From Pseudomonadota bacterium (lineage in GTDB: Bacteria > Myxococcota > Myxococcia > Myxococcales > Myxococcaceae), in assembly GCA_023423535.1 (NCBI GenBank), contig JAFAFL010000132.1, forward strand, positions 1-35,396: 35,396 bases of DNA, written 5' to 3'. The translations under genes and the position numbers were made by a program. Below are positions 14,301 to 22,080 of the stretch, in pieces. The notes under the pieces are model-generated. The model ran no database searches. It worked only from the letters and a program-made list of their open reading frames with translations, and had not been told where the DNA came from. The first letter of the stretch is position 1; each line of letters begins with the position of its first letter.

Positions 14301-17226
14301 CGAGCCGCCGCGCCGCGAGATCCCACAGCTCCAGCTCACCCTTCGCCGATCCCGCGACGAGCAGTGGCTTCGCTGGATGGAGCCCGAGCGCCGTGTAGCG
14401 CACGCCGCGACCTGGGAGCTCGACCGGCGTGCCCTCCGGCAGCCGCCACGCGAAGAGCCGGCCCGAACGCCCGGTCGCGGCGAGCAGTGTCCCGTCCGCA
14501 TTCACCGTGCCGTTCCAGAGCGGCTCGGGCGCACGCAGCGTGAGCACCTCGCGCGCGCTCTGCCGATCCACCAGCACCACGTCCGAGTGCCGGCCCTTCA
14601 GCCGAACGCGCAGCTGCAGTTCCTCGAGCTGCAGGGACTTCTCCGCGTCGAGGTCCGCCATCGCCGCGAGGCGCTCCTCCAGCGTGAGCCCCTTCGGCAA
14701 TGACCAGGGCGCGTTCTTGACCGGCCCGTCCGCGTCATCGATTTCCCCCTCTGCGTCGTGGCGGAAGCTCGCCAGCCAGCGCCCGCCGTGGACGAGCGCC
14801 GCGAAGCCGGAGCCGCACGAGCCGGCGTAGGTCCGCAGCGTCGCGCCCGTTCGAGCGTCGAGCGCGGTCAGCGTCTCGTCGGTGCACACCGCGAGCGACT
14901 GGCCATCAGGATCGAACGCCACCGTGCGCGCGAACCGCAGTGGGCGGCTCCAGGCCTGCTTCCCCGTCGCCACGTCCCACACGCGCAGATCTGCCTCGCC
15001 CTTCGAACCCTGCAGGCCGCTGAGCGATGCCATCCGCTCGCCGCGCGCATCGAAGGCGATGTCCATCACCTCTTCGGTGTGCCCCGCCTGGAGCACCAGC
15101 GTCGCGCCGTTCTGCGACTCGTCCGGAGCGGGCGCGGCAGCCCCGAGCAGTTGGAGCAACAACGCCGGCGTGCGCTGGAGCGGAGGTCCCTCGACCGGTT
15201 CGTCGCCGCGCACGGGCACCCGCCACCGGTCGAGGGGAAAGGAGCCATCCACCCGCCCGTCGTCCGCGAACACCGCCCACGACCGCTCGTTGAACCAGAG
15301 GAGACGACCCAGCGGTCTGCCCGTCCGAAGCTCCCACAGGTGCACGAATGCGTCGGTGCCCACGGTGGCCAGCGCCGGCACCGGTCCGTCGATGAGCGCG
15401 ATCCGCCGCAGGCCCGGCGGCGTCTCGAACACGTGGAGGGCCTCGCCGGTCGCGCGATCGACGAGGCCCACTGCGCCTTCCGGTGAGGTGACCACCACGC
15501 GGTCTTCGTCGCGGGTTAGCGCGATCGCCCGCAGCGGCCCGAGCCCGGAGGCGACGATCCTCGGCTTGCGCGTGCGGACGTCCCAGTCGGTCACCGTGCC
15601 GCCGTCATCGGACGCGAGCAGATGGTCGCCTGCGCGATCGAACGCGAGGCCGCGGACGGTTTCGCCCTCATCGGTGCCCATCGTGATCGGGCGTCCGTTC
15701 GAGACGAGATCCCGCGCCACGATCCGAGAGCCGGAGGCCGCGGCGATCCGCACCCGCTCGAGATGGAAGGTGGCCGCGGTCACTCGCCGGCCCTCGTCGA
15801 AGGCCCTGAAGCGGAGCCGCTCGCGGCCGGTGTCCACCTCGGTGGCGGTGAAGGTGAGCCCTCTGCGCACGACGAGTACCGCGCCTTCGGAGGAGAGGAA
15901 GGCCTCGTTCACGTCCGGGCCCTCACCGTTCGCAGCGAAGGAGATCTGCCCGCCCACTTCAGCGTCGTAGAGCTGCGTGGAGCGATCCGAAGTCGCTGCG
16001 AGGAGCAGCCCGTCTCCCGACTGCGACACCTCCGCGCGTTGCCGCAGCGTCCCGGGCACGTCGAGCGCGCGCGGCACGCCGTCACCTCGCAGCGGCCACA
16101 CGCTGGGGAAGCCGAGCGCCGTCCCCACCGCGAGCTGCGTCGAGGCCGCGTCCATCGAGATTCCCGTCGCCGCTCGCACCGGCGGGTCTTGCGGGAAGCG
16201 CTTCTCGCCCGTCGCTGCGTCGAGCACCGCGAACAGGCCGACCTCCGCCACATCCGGCCACGCGACCGCAACGAGCCCTCGCTTCGAAGAGGAAGCCGCC
16301 AGCGCGTTCGGCGCGGCGGTGCCGTGCCGCAACACCCGGGGCTTCGCCGCCAGTGACTGCGTCTCGTGCACCGTGACGGTGCCCTCGGCTTCCTTCGCGG
16401 AGCTTCCAATGAGCAGCCGGCCGCCATCTCCGCTCAACGCGATGGAGGAGACGCTCTTCGGCGCACCGTTCGTCTCCGAGATGATCCCGAGGTCCGAAGT
16501 GCGCAGCAGCGAGATGCGCCCGCCGGCGGTGACCAGCGCGAGCACCTGGGCGTCCGCAGAGAGCGCGACCCGCGGCGACGCGTGGCCTCCGAGCGCCACG
16601 GTGCCGAGCACCTTCGCCGGCCCGAGGTCCTTGCCGTCCGCTTCGTTCGCCGCGCTTGCAAGCGCCCAGCTGCGCACGGTGCCGGCTGCGTCCACCGTCA
16701 GCGCGTCGTCGTTGGGGAGCGCGGCCGCGAAGATGACCGGCGCGTCGTGCCGCATCACCCGGTGCCTGCCGACCTTCGGCACGGCCGGCACCACGGTCGC
16801 GAGCCCATCCGGCAGCGCCAGGGCCAGTCGTCCATCGTTGGAGATCGCCGCGTGCGAGATCCCGTCGAGTGACACCGAGCCCTTGCGCTCCCAGGTTCCG
16901 GTCTTCCAGACGGCGACTTCGGAGGTGCCCAGACGCACCGCCAGGAACGCGCCGTCCGGCGAGAACGCGAGCTGCGTGACCTTCCCGGTCATCGGCAGCG
17001 CACGCACCTCCTTGCCGCTCTTCACGTGCCAGAGGCGGACGCTGTGGTCGGGCGCGCCCGTCGCCAGCAGCCGGTCGTCGGGTGAGAAGGCCACCGCCTC
17101 CAGATCCGCCTGGTGGCCGGTCTGCACGTGGAAGCGGACGCCGTCCTCTGCCTCCGCGACAGTGGGGACCACCCCGAGCGCGAGGGCGAAAAGCGTCAGC
17201 AGCAAGGGGCCGCGGAGGGGGGGCAT
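11317..17226 (-). CDS. Secreted WD40-repeat caspase-like (C14) protease with EF-hand
   Basis: The 1969-residue product starts with a signal peptide (PLLLTLFALALGVV, cut near AEA-E). Roughly residues 30-1380 are WD40-type repeats (VAFSPDDRLLATGAPDHSVRLW and many like it), forming two or more propellers. The caspase-like domain begins near 1560 (RRVHVFAVGVSKYRNAKYDL). Its catalytic dyad is H1620 in FLAGHGVL and C1670 in LLLDTCHAGE, with the spacing expected of C14 peptidases. A Gly-rich loop (SAGGGGGGSS) follows. A canonical EF-hand loop, DANGDGIVQFGE, is at 1776-1787, so calcium control is plausible. The C-terminal part (about 1840-1969) is unrecognised. The ATG at 17226 starts the signal peptide. 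It follows the SDR gene by 38 bases and may be co-transcribed. The export signal argues against a cytosolic suicide protease. Confidence 0.88.
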   Translation of the reverse strand: MPPLRGPLLLTLFALALGVVPTVAEAEDGVRFHVQTGHQADLEAVAFSPDDRLLATGAPDHSVRLWHVKSGKEVRALPMTGKVTQLAFSPDGAFLAVRLGTSEVAVWKTGTWERKGSVSLDGISHAAISNDGRLALALPDGLATVVPAVPKVGRHRVMRHDAPVIFAAALPNDDALTVDAAGTVRSWALASAANEADGKDLGPAKVLGTVALGGHASPRVALSADAQVLALVTAGGRISLLRTSDLGIISETNGAPKSVSSIALSGDGGRLLIGSSAKEAEGTVTVHETQSLAAKPRVLRHGTAAPNALAASSSKRGLVAVAWPDVAEVGLFAVLDAATGEKRFPQDPPVRAATGISMDAASTQLAVGTALGFPSVWPLRGDGVPRALDVPGTLRQRAEVSQSGDGLLLAATSDRSTQLYDAEVGGQISFAANGEGPDVNEAFLSSEGAVLVVRRGLTFTATEVDTGRERLRFRAFDEGRRVTAATFHLERVRIAAASGSRIVARDLVSNGRPITMGTDEGETVRGLAFDRAGDHLLASDDGGTVTDWDVRTRKPRIVASGLGPLRAIALTRDEDRVVVTSPEGAVGLVDRATGEALHVFETPPGLRRIALIDGPVPALATVGTDAFVHLWELRTGRPLGRLLWFNERSWAVFADDGRVDGSFPLDRWRVPVRGDEPVEGPPLQRTPALLLQLLGAAAPAPDESQNGATLVLQAGHTEEVMDIAFDARGERMASLSGLQGSKGEADLRVWDVATGKQAWSRPLRFARTVAFDPDGQSLAVCTDETLTALDARTGATLRTYAGSCGSGFAALVHGGRWLASFRHDAEGEIDDADGPVKNAPWSLPKGLTLEERLAAMADLDAEKSLQLEELQLRVRLKGRHSDVVLVDRQSAREVLTLRAPEPLWNGTVNADGTLLAATGRSGRLFAWRLPEGTPVELPGRGVRYTALGLHPAKPLLVAGSAKGELELWDLAARRLVRSERLGGPRRAILDLAFSADGQSLSIARRLESLDQRDEELVEAKTLRPSDARFNLITAVAESPNGVITAGTASGTLPRWDGSTGIALAPFGEATAQVTSVAIHPSEPVISFGLESSIATLDLRTGVLQRMSEGSRTLRPHYTVDGGGLWLESRDALRQASTNRSIDLPSDRHLTVVSRQGDIATVLRVSGELVLLREGRERWRSASGFGAAAGVTFSPDGRRVAVHGDEGLAVFDAATGRRLFLVPGERGHALFVNARTLLVVGREKGRGGEHLELVDAGSGRTLRRIARSVRPITALAITRDGKRALLGDAAGGLRSYELSTGRIVHRARPHETAIRTVGLTHDNRLAVTTANDRAVKLTPLGGDGAGATLAFVGESDYVLATPGAYLATRGTFRGVGFRKSGELLPMEQFDLQMNRPDLVLRALGYAPEAVLAVYRSQHARRLSRLGLERAEAPAGNEPRLSVATGSTATVTRDAEVSLTLKVTAGDAPLQRLHLFVNDVPLHGRAGQPLQGEPGTTVELTLPVALGSGRNKLQAYAQDAAGRQSLRWTRELTRLAEPKPRRVHVFAVGVSKYRNAKYDLQYAAKDAGDIAAYFRGLPKGYGEVRAVTLLDEAATRTGILALRAGLEKTQVDDLVVLFLAGHGVLGDAGAYYFAPTDMDMAEPSARGIAFDELDDLLDGIPARQKLLLLDTCHAGELEGEEVVVANAGGDTVTARSYRAVRLSAGGGGGGSSKASGAKAKRTGTALLGPEAFLDLRRGSGATVIAAAGGAEYALESSRWRNGVFTHSVLAGLRDFEADANGDGIVQFGELREFVTRRVTELTAGRQRPVSRRENGEFDPVLGSTRTEVLEARLGALEARMRELIFGGCTAKRSAGGVELQCDRLRAAFGRTERGEAELDALFAPRDQLTTQVRTTDFDHRGRRFPGRSATLRWNNVPNASAEAIAIYDPGKGEVAMCVSMQGDRFIDRCHDMVQWYFDHGLPEGLPATPQQ

Positions 17227-17264
17227 CGCGCGGGAGCTTCCCACGTCCGGTGGATGCGGCCGCG

Positions 17265-18875
17265 CTACCAGGAGGCGGGCCGGTAGTCCTTGAAGAAGTT
17301 CCCCCACACGCACTCGCCGGTCCGCGCGGCCTCGAACACCGGATCGACGATCCGCGACGCGCCATCCACGATGTCGAGCGGCGGCTGGAAGTCGAGCTCC
17401 TTCACCTTCCGCTCCGCGTGCTGCGCCGGGTCCTCGTCGGTCACCCAGCCTGTGTCCACCGCGTTCATGTAGAGGCCGCTGCGCGCGTAGTCGGGCGCGG
17501 ACGTGAGCGTCATCATGTTCAGCGCGGCCTTCGCCATGTTCGTGTGCGGGTGCTTGTCCGTCTTCGTCCCCCGCGAGAACACGCCCTCCATCGCGGACAC
17601 GTTGACGATGTGCCCCGGCCCGTGGCGCTCGCGGTCGCGGAGCATCAGCCCCTTCAGCTTCGAGCAGAGGATGAACGGCGCCACCGCGTTCACGAGGTGC
17701 ACCTCCAGCATCTCCGCCGTCTGCACCTCGCCCAGCGTCAGCCGCCAGGAGTTCACCTCGCGCAGGTCCACCTGCTGCAGGTCAGCATCGAGCCTCCCGG
17801 TGGGGAAGAGCTGCTCCACGTCGCCCTCCTGCTCCATCGCGTAGGGCAGCTGCGAGAGCGCCGCCGAGGCCCGGATCCCCAGCGACGGGTCGTGCGACTT
17901 CCATGAGGCGGTCATCGCCGCGTCCACCCGCGTTGCCGCGCCCTCGTGACCGGACTGGCCCGCGCCCAGTTGCCGCACCTGGTCCAGCGCCTCCACGCAC
18001 TCCTCGTGCGCCCGGAGCAGCGAGCGCGCCTGCGCGTCGAGCCCGGCGGTGGGCTCGAGCTCCGCCTGCAGCAGGTGCCCGTAGAAGCCCGGCGGCCGCC
18101 GCACCGTCTGCGCCGCGTTGTTGATGAGGATGTCCAGCCGCGCGTGCTTGCGCTCGAGGAACTTCGCGAACAGCTCCACCGACGGCGCGTGCCGCAGGTC
18201 GAGCCCGTGGATCTCCAGCCGGTGACCCCACTCCTTGAAGTCCGGCTCCTTCACGTAGCGAAGCGCCGCGTCGTGCGGAAAGCGCGTGGTGGCGATCACG
18301 TGCGCGCCCGAGCGCAGGAGCAGCAGCGACGCCTGGTAGCCGATCTTCACCCGCCCGCCGGTGATGAGCGCCACCTTCCCGCGCAGGTCCGCGCGCTGGA
18401 ACCGCTTCGCGTAGTTGAAGTCGCCGCACGGGGTGCACATCGAGTCGTAGAAGAAGTGCACGACCCGGTATTCGCCCTTGCACACGTAGCAGTTGCGAGG
18501 CTTCTCCAGCATCCGCTGCTCGGTCTCGGCGGGGCGGGGGATCTCTCCGGGCGGCAGCGCGGGCGCGGTGAAGACCGGCGCCTTGCGCAGGGTGCGGATC
18601 TGCGCCGTGTTCCTTATCTCCCGGTCCTTTTCCCGCGAGGTCTCCTTGCGGAGCTTCATCGCCGCGCGCGCGAGCCGCTGCTTCGCGTCGCGCTCGGGCA
18701 TCGCCACCATGCCGCACGCGCGCAGGAGCGCCTTGCGGTCCTCCTCACCGAGCGGCGCGAGCAGCGCGCGGTCCTCGATGATCGCTTCCAGAAAGCGGGT
18801 GACGCGGTGGACCTCCTCGAGGTCGAGCGGGGCAGAGGAGGGGAGCTGTTCGGGCTTCGGCGACGGCGACGACAT
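17265..18875 (-). CDS. SDR-family protein with N-terminal zinc ribbon, atypical catalytic triad
   Basis: The 536-residue product has a charged, helical N-terminal region (1-120), then a four-Cys zinc-binding motif (C129-x2-C132, C147-x2-C150). A Rossmann short-chain dehydrogenase domain follows (KVALITGGRVKIGYQ, then LDILINNAAQT). The cofactor loop is degenerate, lacking the full TGxxxGxG. The catalytic Ser is present (VNVSAMEG) and so is Lys (K449 in HTNMAKAAL), but the Tyr four residues before it is T445. It is therefore a divergent SDR that may bind NAD(P) without classical redox activity. A long insertion (about 300-380) separates the halves. The ATG at 18875 has a strong GGGAGGT site. 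It is immediately upstream of the caspase-like gene. Confidence 0.83.
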   Translation of the reverse strand: MSSPSPKPEQLPSSAPLDLEEVHRVTRFLEAIIEDRALLAPLGEEDRKALLRACGMVAMPERDAKQRLARAAMKLRKETSREKDREIRNTAQIRTLRKAPVFTAPALPPGEIPRPAETEQRMLEKPRNCYVCKGEYRVVHFFYDSMCTPCGDFNYAKRFQRADLRGKVALITGGRVKIGYQASLLLLRSGAHVIATTRFPHDAALRYVKEPDFKEWGHRLEIHGLDLRHAPSVELFAKFLERKHARLDILINNAAQTVRRPPGFYGHLLQAELEPTAGLDAQARSLLRAHEECVEALDQVRQLGAGQSGHEGAATRVDAAMTASWKSHDPSLGIRASAALSQLPYAMEQEGDVEQLFPTGRLDADLQQVDLREVNSWRLTLGEVQTAEMLEVHLVNAVAPFILCSKLKGLMLRDRERHGPGHIVNVSAMEGVFSRGTKTDKHPHTNMAKAALNMMTLTSAPDYARSGLYMNAVDTGWVTDEDPAQHAERKVKELDFQPPLDIVDGASRIVDPVFEAARTGECVWGNFFKDYRPASW

Positions 18876-18986
18876 GCGCACCTCCCTTACCCGCCCGGAG
18901 CCCTCGGGTGGTAGCGCGCGTTGTTCTTCCACCGCACCCGGCCGCGAAGCAGGCGGCCGGTCACATCAGCGCGGACCCTCTGCGCG

Positions 18987-19322
18987 CTACGCGGCGGGCG
19001 AAGCGGGACCCGGACCGGACTGCGCCTCCGCCGCCTCCGTCCGCTGCAGCCACCGGTCGAAGACGATGGGCCCGGCCGGGAGCAGCGCGGCGAGGAACCC
19101 GAAGGCGAGCTTCTTCACCGACCACTTGTGCTCCGCCCACACCGCGAGCAGCGCCGCGAGGTACGCCATGAAGAGCACGCCGTGCGCCCAGCCCGTGTAC
19201 TTCACCGCCAGCGGCATCCCCATCGCGTACTTCAGCGGCATGGCGACGAGCAGCAGCGCGAGGAACGACGCGCCTTCGAGGAGACCAATCAGACGGAAGC
19301 GGCCGAGCGAAGTGGTGAGCAC
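18987..19322 (-). CDS. DUF3817 integral membrane protein
   Basis: The 111-residue product has three hydrophobic helices (IGLLEGASFLALLLVAMPLKY, GWAHGVLFMAYLAALLAVW, KKLAFGFLAALLPAGPIVF). The pattern, with LEG-xS near the start, KY-x-MG-x-P-LAVK, and W-x-HG in the second helix, matches the DUF3817 family of small membrane proteins of unknown role. GTG at 19322 is taken as the start because it gives the usual family length; an upstream TTG at 19364 would add 14 Pro/Arg-rich residues. No strong ribosome-binding site is visible. A terminator-like hairpin separates it from the lipoprotein gene upstream, so it is probably transcribed separately. Confidence 0.75.
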   Translation of the reverse strand: MLTTSLGRFRLIGLLEGASFLALLLVAMPLKYAMGMPLAVKYTGWAHGVLFMAYLAALLAVWAEHKWSVKKLAFGFLAALLPAGPIVFDRWLQRTEAAEAQSGPGPASPAA

Positions 19323-19385
19323 GGCCCCGTGGTAGCGAAAGGGGCGGGGGCGCGGCAACCTCAACCGGCACTCCCCTCTCGTCGA

Positions 19386-19415
19386 AGGCCCGCCCGGCTG
19401 CCGGGGGACGGGCCT
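19386..19415 (-). terminator. GC-rich terminator-like hairpin after the lipoprotein gene
   Basis: Exact 7-base arms AGGCCCG (19386-19392) and CGGGCCT (19409-19415) enclose an inner CCCGG/CCGGG stem. The hairpin begins 16 bases past the lipoprotein stop at 19431 on the minus strand. There is no T tract, so it may be Rho-assisted or only stabilise the 3' end. Confidence 0.45.
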
Positions 19416-19430
19416 CGCCGCGGACGGCCG

Positions 19431-20522
19431 CTACTCGTTGCTCGCGTGCTGGTGACCCACGGCCAGCCGCAGGCCCGGCCCCACGAGGAAGGCCTGCCGC
19501 ACCTTCTGATCGTCGAGCGCGCCCACCACTTCGCTGCGCAGCTCGCCGACCTCGAACCGGTCCCTCTTCACGGTCCCGGACGCTGTGTGCAGCGCGCCGT
19601 CCCGCGACGAGTAGCCGCTGAAGAGCTTGCCGTTGCTCAGCGCGTACGCGCCCGCCGAGCCGCTCCACTTCCAGTTCATCGTCCGCCACGTCAGGTCGTA
19701 CGCGTGCGCCGCATTGGCGCCGAACTGCCAGTTCACCTCGTCGACGAAGTCCGCCTTCACGTCGCCGCACTCCGCCTGGGCACGCGTGTCCTGCTGCAGC
19801 GAACTCTGTGCCTCGTTCGGCCCCACCGAGACGCGGACCGCGTCGAGCGTCCAGTCACACCCGGTGCCCGGCTCCCGCGACTTGCCGTCGACGCTGCGCC
19901 AGATCTCCCAGCCCTTGCGGCGGGTCTTGATCTCGAGCGAGACGACCTCGTTCTCCACCTCGAACGCGAGCTCGTGGTCGTTCTCCAGGTACGGAGACTC
20001 GAGCCCCGGCGCGAGGTCGAAGGCGTGGACGCGGAAGGTCGTGGTCACCCGGTGGGTGCGCACGTCGAGCCGGTCCGACGGCTCCGGATCCCAGCGCCAC
20101 GCCGGCTCGAAGCGCGTCGGCGCGGTGAGCGTCCCGGTGGTCTTCCACGACTCCGAACCCGACAGCTCGGTGGCGAGGTACACCGCGTCCACCACGAACC
20201 GGCCCCACTGCTCGGGCATCGCCTCGAGCTGCGTCACCCGTTCGAACGCGATCATCGCCTGCAGCTGCGCCGCCTGGGCGTGGGTGTCCAGGCCGTTCTT
20301 GAACGCGTCCGGCAAGGGCAGCGGCCGCGAGAGCCGTCCCTCCACATCCGAGATGGACGGAGCGTTGTGCGGCACGCCGCGTCCCGGGCGGGGAGCGTAG
20401 GTGGGCTCCGGCGGGAGCGGCGGCTGATGGGGCGGCGGCAGCTCGTCGGTCCCGCAGGCGGTGAGGGTGAGGGCCGAAAAGACGGTCAGGGGGAGCAGCA
20501 GGGCACGGGACACGCGGTTCAT
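19431..20522 (-). CDS. Putative lipoprotein, unknown function
   Basis: The 363-residue product carries a lipoprotein signal (a basic start, LLLPLTVFSALTL, and the lipobox LTAC with the lipidated Cys at 23). A Pro-rich tether follows (ELPPPHQPPLPPEPTY). The mature domain has alternating strand-like segments (RTHRVTTTFRVHAFDLAPG, HELAFEVENEVVSLEIKTRRKG) with Cys residues at about 237 and 265 that could pair. No family is recognised. ATG at 20522 is chosen because GGAGGAA is 7 bases upstream and the signal starts there; an in-frame start 48 bases upstream lacks this. The protein should be anchored in the inner or outer membrane facing the periplasm. Confidence 0.75.
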   Translation of the reverse strand: MNRVSRALLLPLTVFSALTLTACGTDELPPPHQPPLPPEPTYAPRPGRGVPHNAPSISDVEGRLSRPLPLPDAFKNGLDTHAQAAQLQAMIAFERVTQLEAMPEQWGRFVVDAVYLATELSGSESWKTTGTLTAPTRFEPAWRWDPEPSDRLDVRTHRVTTTFRVHAFDLAPGLESPYLENDHELAFEVENEVVSLEIKTRRKGWEIWRSVDGKSREPGTGCDWTLDAVRVSVGPNEAQSSLQQDTRAQAECGDVKADFVDEVNWQFGANAAHAYDLTWRTMNWKWSGSAGAYALSNGKLFSGYSSRDGALHTASGTVKRDRFEVGELRSEVVGALDDQKVRQAFLVGPGLRLAVGHQHASNE

Positions 20523-20694
20523 GGGGTTCCTCCGAAGTGGAAAAGCCCGCCGCCGCAGTGCCGCCCCCATGCCGCCGCCAAGTCCCCGAGATCATTGAAA
20601 TGGGACGCTGAACGCCCGTCCCGTTCCGCGGACACCGTCTCCCGCGCGGGATAGGCGTCGGGGCTCTGGAAGGCATGGTGTACCTTGCGCCGCC

Positions 20695-21720
20695 ATGGGC
20701 AGGCCGGAGGACACGCTGTCGCGCGAGGCGAACGGAGACGAGCTGAGGGTGGAGGCCACCCTGCGTCCCGGCTCGTTCGGCGAGTACGTGGGACAGACGG
20801 AGGTGGTGGAGAAGCTGAAGGTCTACGTGAAGGCCGCGCGGAAGCGGAAGGAGGCGCTCGACCACTGCCTCTTCTCGGGGCCGCCGGGCCTCGGCAAGAC
20901 CTCGCTGGCGCACATCATCGCCACCGAGCTGGGCGTGGGCATCCACGTCACTTCCGGCCCCGCCGTCGAGCGCAAGGGCGACCTCGCGGGCCTTTTGACG
21001 AACCTCGGACCGCGCGACGTCCTCTTCATCGACGAGATCCACCGGCTGAACCCCGCGGTGGAGGAGTACCTCTACCCGGCGATGGAGGACTTCCGGCTCG
21101 ACGTGACGATCGACAGTGGACCTGCCGCGCGGGCGATGAAGATCGACCTGCCGCCGTTCACCCTCATCGGCGCCACGACCCGCACCGGCCTGCTGACCTC
21201 ACCCCTGCGCGACCGGTTCCAGATCCAGGAGCGGCTCGACTACTACGACCCGAAGCACCTCGAGCAGATCCTCGAGCGCAGCGCGGGCATTCTCGGGGTG
21301 CGCCTGGACAAGAGCGGCGGGGCGGAGATCGCGCGCCGGGCCCGGGGAACGCCGCGCATCGCCAACCGGCTCCTCCGCCGGGTCCGCGACTTCGCCGAGG
21401 TCGAAGGCGATGGCCGCATCTCCAAGGAGGTCGCCGGCACCGCGCTGGACCGGCTCCAGGTGGACGCGATGGGGCTCGACCTCATGGACCGCCGGGTGAT
21501 GCTCACCATCATCGAGAAGTTCGGCGGCGGGCCGGTGGGGGTGGAGACCATCGCCGCCGCGGTGGGAGAACAGCGCGACACCCTCGAGGACGTGTACGAG
21601 CCCTTCCTCCTCCAGCAGGGGCTCCTCAACCGCACACCCAGGGGGCGGGTCGCGACCCACCGCGCGTTCACCTGGTTCGGCAAGACCCCGCCGCCCTCCC
21701 CGCAGGGATCCCTCCTTTAA
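20695..21720 (+). CDS. ruvB: Holliday junction branch migration ATPase RuvB
   Basis: RuvB is the hexameric AAA+ motor that drives branch migration with RuvA. The 341-residue product shows Walker A GPPGLGKT (62-69), Walker B with D113-E114 (LFIDEIHR), sensor 1 (LIGATTRTG), the arginine-finger segment (SPLRDRFQIQERLDYY), and the C-terminal winged helix (EDVYEPFLLQQGLLNRTPRGR). The length is normal. No Shine-Dalgarno sequence precedes the ATG, but a TACCTT hexamer at 20681-20686 would start transcription almost at the ATG, suggesting a leaderless mRNA. It is separated from ruvCA by 15 kb, and no SOS-like dyad was seen upstream. Confidence 0.97.
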   Translation: MGRPEDTLSREANGDELRVEATLRPGSFGEYVGQTEVVEKLKVYVKAARKRKEALDHCLFSGPPGLGKTSLAHIIATELGVGIHVTSGPAVERKGDLAGLLTNLGPRDVLFIDEIHRLNPAVEEYLYPAMEDFRLDVTIDSGPAARAMKIDLPPFTLIGATTRTGLLTSPLRDRFQIQERLDYYDPKHLEQILERSAGILGVRLDKSGGAEIARRARGTPRIANRLLRRVRDFAEVEGDGRISKEVAGTALDRLQVDAMGLDLMDRRVMLTIIEKFGGGPVGVETIAAAVGEQRDTLEDVYEPFLLQQGLLNRTPRGRVATHRAFTWFGKTPPPSPQGSLL

Positions 21721-21783
21721 GGAGGCTTGCCGCAGGGCCGTTCACAAGACAGTCAAAGGATTTGCCCCTTGTTTCTCGCTGCG

Positions 21784-21822
21784 CTATGGGGCCAGACGCA
21801 CCGCGCCATTTCTGGCCCATAG
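21784..21822. repeat. Inverted repeat upstream of the lpxC promoter
   Basis: CTATGGGGCCAGA (21784-21796) and TCTGGCCCATAG (21811-21822) are inverted copies differing by one extra G in the left arm, with a 14-base loop. It lies 64 bases past the ruvB stop and roughly 220 bases upstream of the predicted lpxC transcription start. No T tract follows. It could be an activator-binding site for the sigma-54 promoter or a ruvB transcript-end hairpin. Confidence 0.65.
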
Positions 21823-22001
21823 AGGAGGGGCGACGCGGAGTGGGACATGGGTGTCGTGGTTCCGTGGCAAACAGAAGCCTGCGGCGCCCACACTGACCGG
21901 CGGATCATACTTTCCGGGCTGACGTCTCGCTCCAACCCAATGATTTCCAGTGCTTGGCCCAGCGGCAAAGGCGGGCTCGATGGGGCGGATCGCCACTTTC
22001 G

Positions 22002-22017
22002 TGGCACATGCCTTGCT
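22002..22017 (+). promoter_or_regulatory. Sigma-54 (RpoN) promoter of lpxC
   Basis: TGGCAC (22002-22007), five bases, then TTGCT (22013-22017) reproduces the -24/-12 consensus TGGCAC-N5-TTGCW, with the invariant GG and GC at the correct spacing. Predicted transcription start is near 22027, giving a leader of about 54 bases before lpxC. Sigma-54 promoters need an enhancer-binding activator, a large family in myxobacteria. Confidence 0.75.
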
Positions 22018-22080
22018 GAGCAACGCGCCGCGGCACAAACAGGAAAACGTCCGCGTCGCTCCGGAGGGGGCACCACCCGA

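Larger units (their letters stand above)
21721..22080 (+). other. 360-base ruvB-lpxC intergenic region
   Basis: No credible gene was found here; the frame in phase with lpxC is open from 21847 but has no recognisable domain. The stretch holds a 13/12-base inverted repeat (21784-21822), a near-perfect sigma-54 promoter (22002-22017), and a GGAGGGGG ribosome-binding site about 12 bases before lpxC. It is the longest gene-free stretch in the window and appears regulatory. Confidence 0.75.

Noticed and set aside
21743..21780. Rho-independent terminator for ruvB
   Set aside because: Only a short imperfect AAGG/CCTT stem is available before the TTTCT run, too weak to call.
21847..22080. N-terminal extension of LpxC from an upstream ATG
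   Set aside because: The 78 extra residues match nothing in the family and contain the sigma-54 promoter; ATG 22081 has its own ribosome-binding site.
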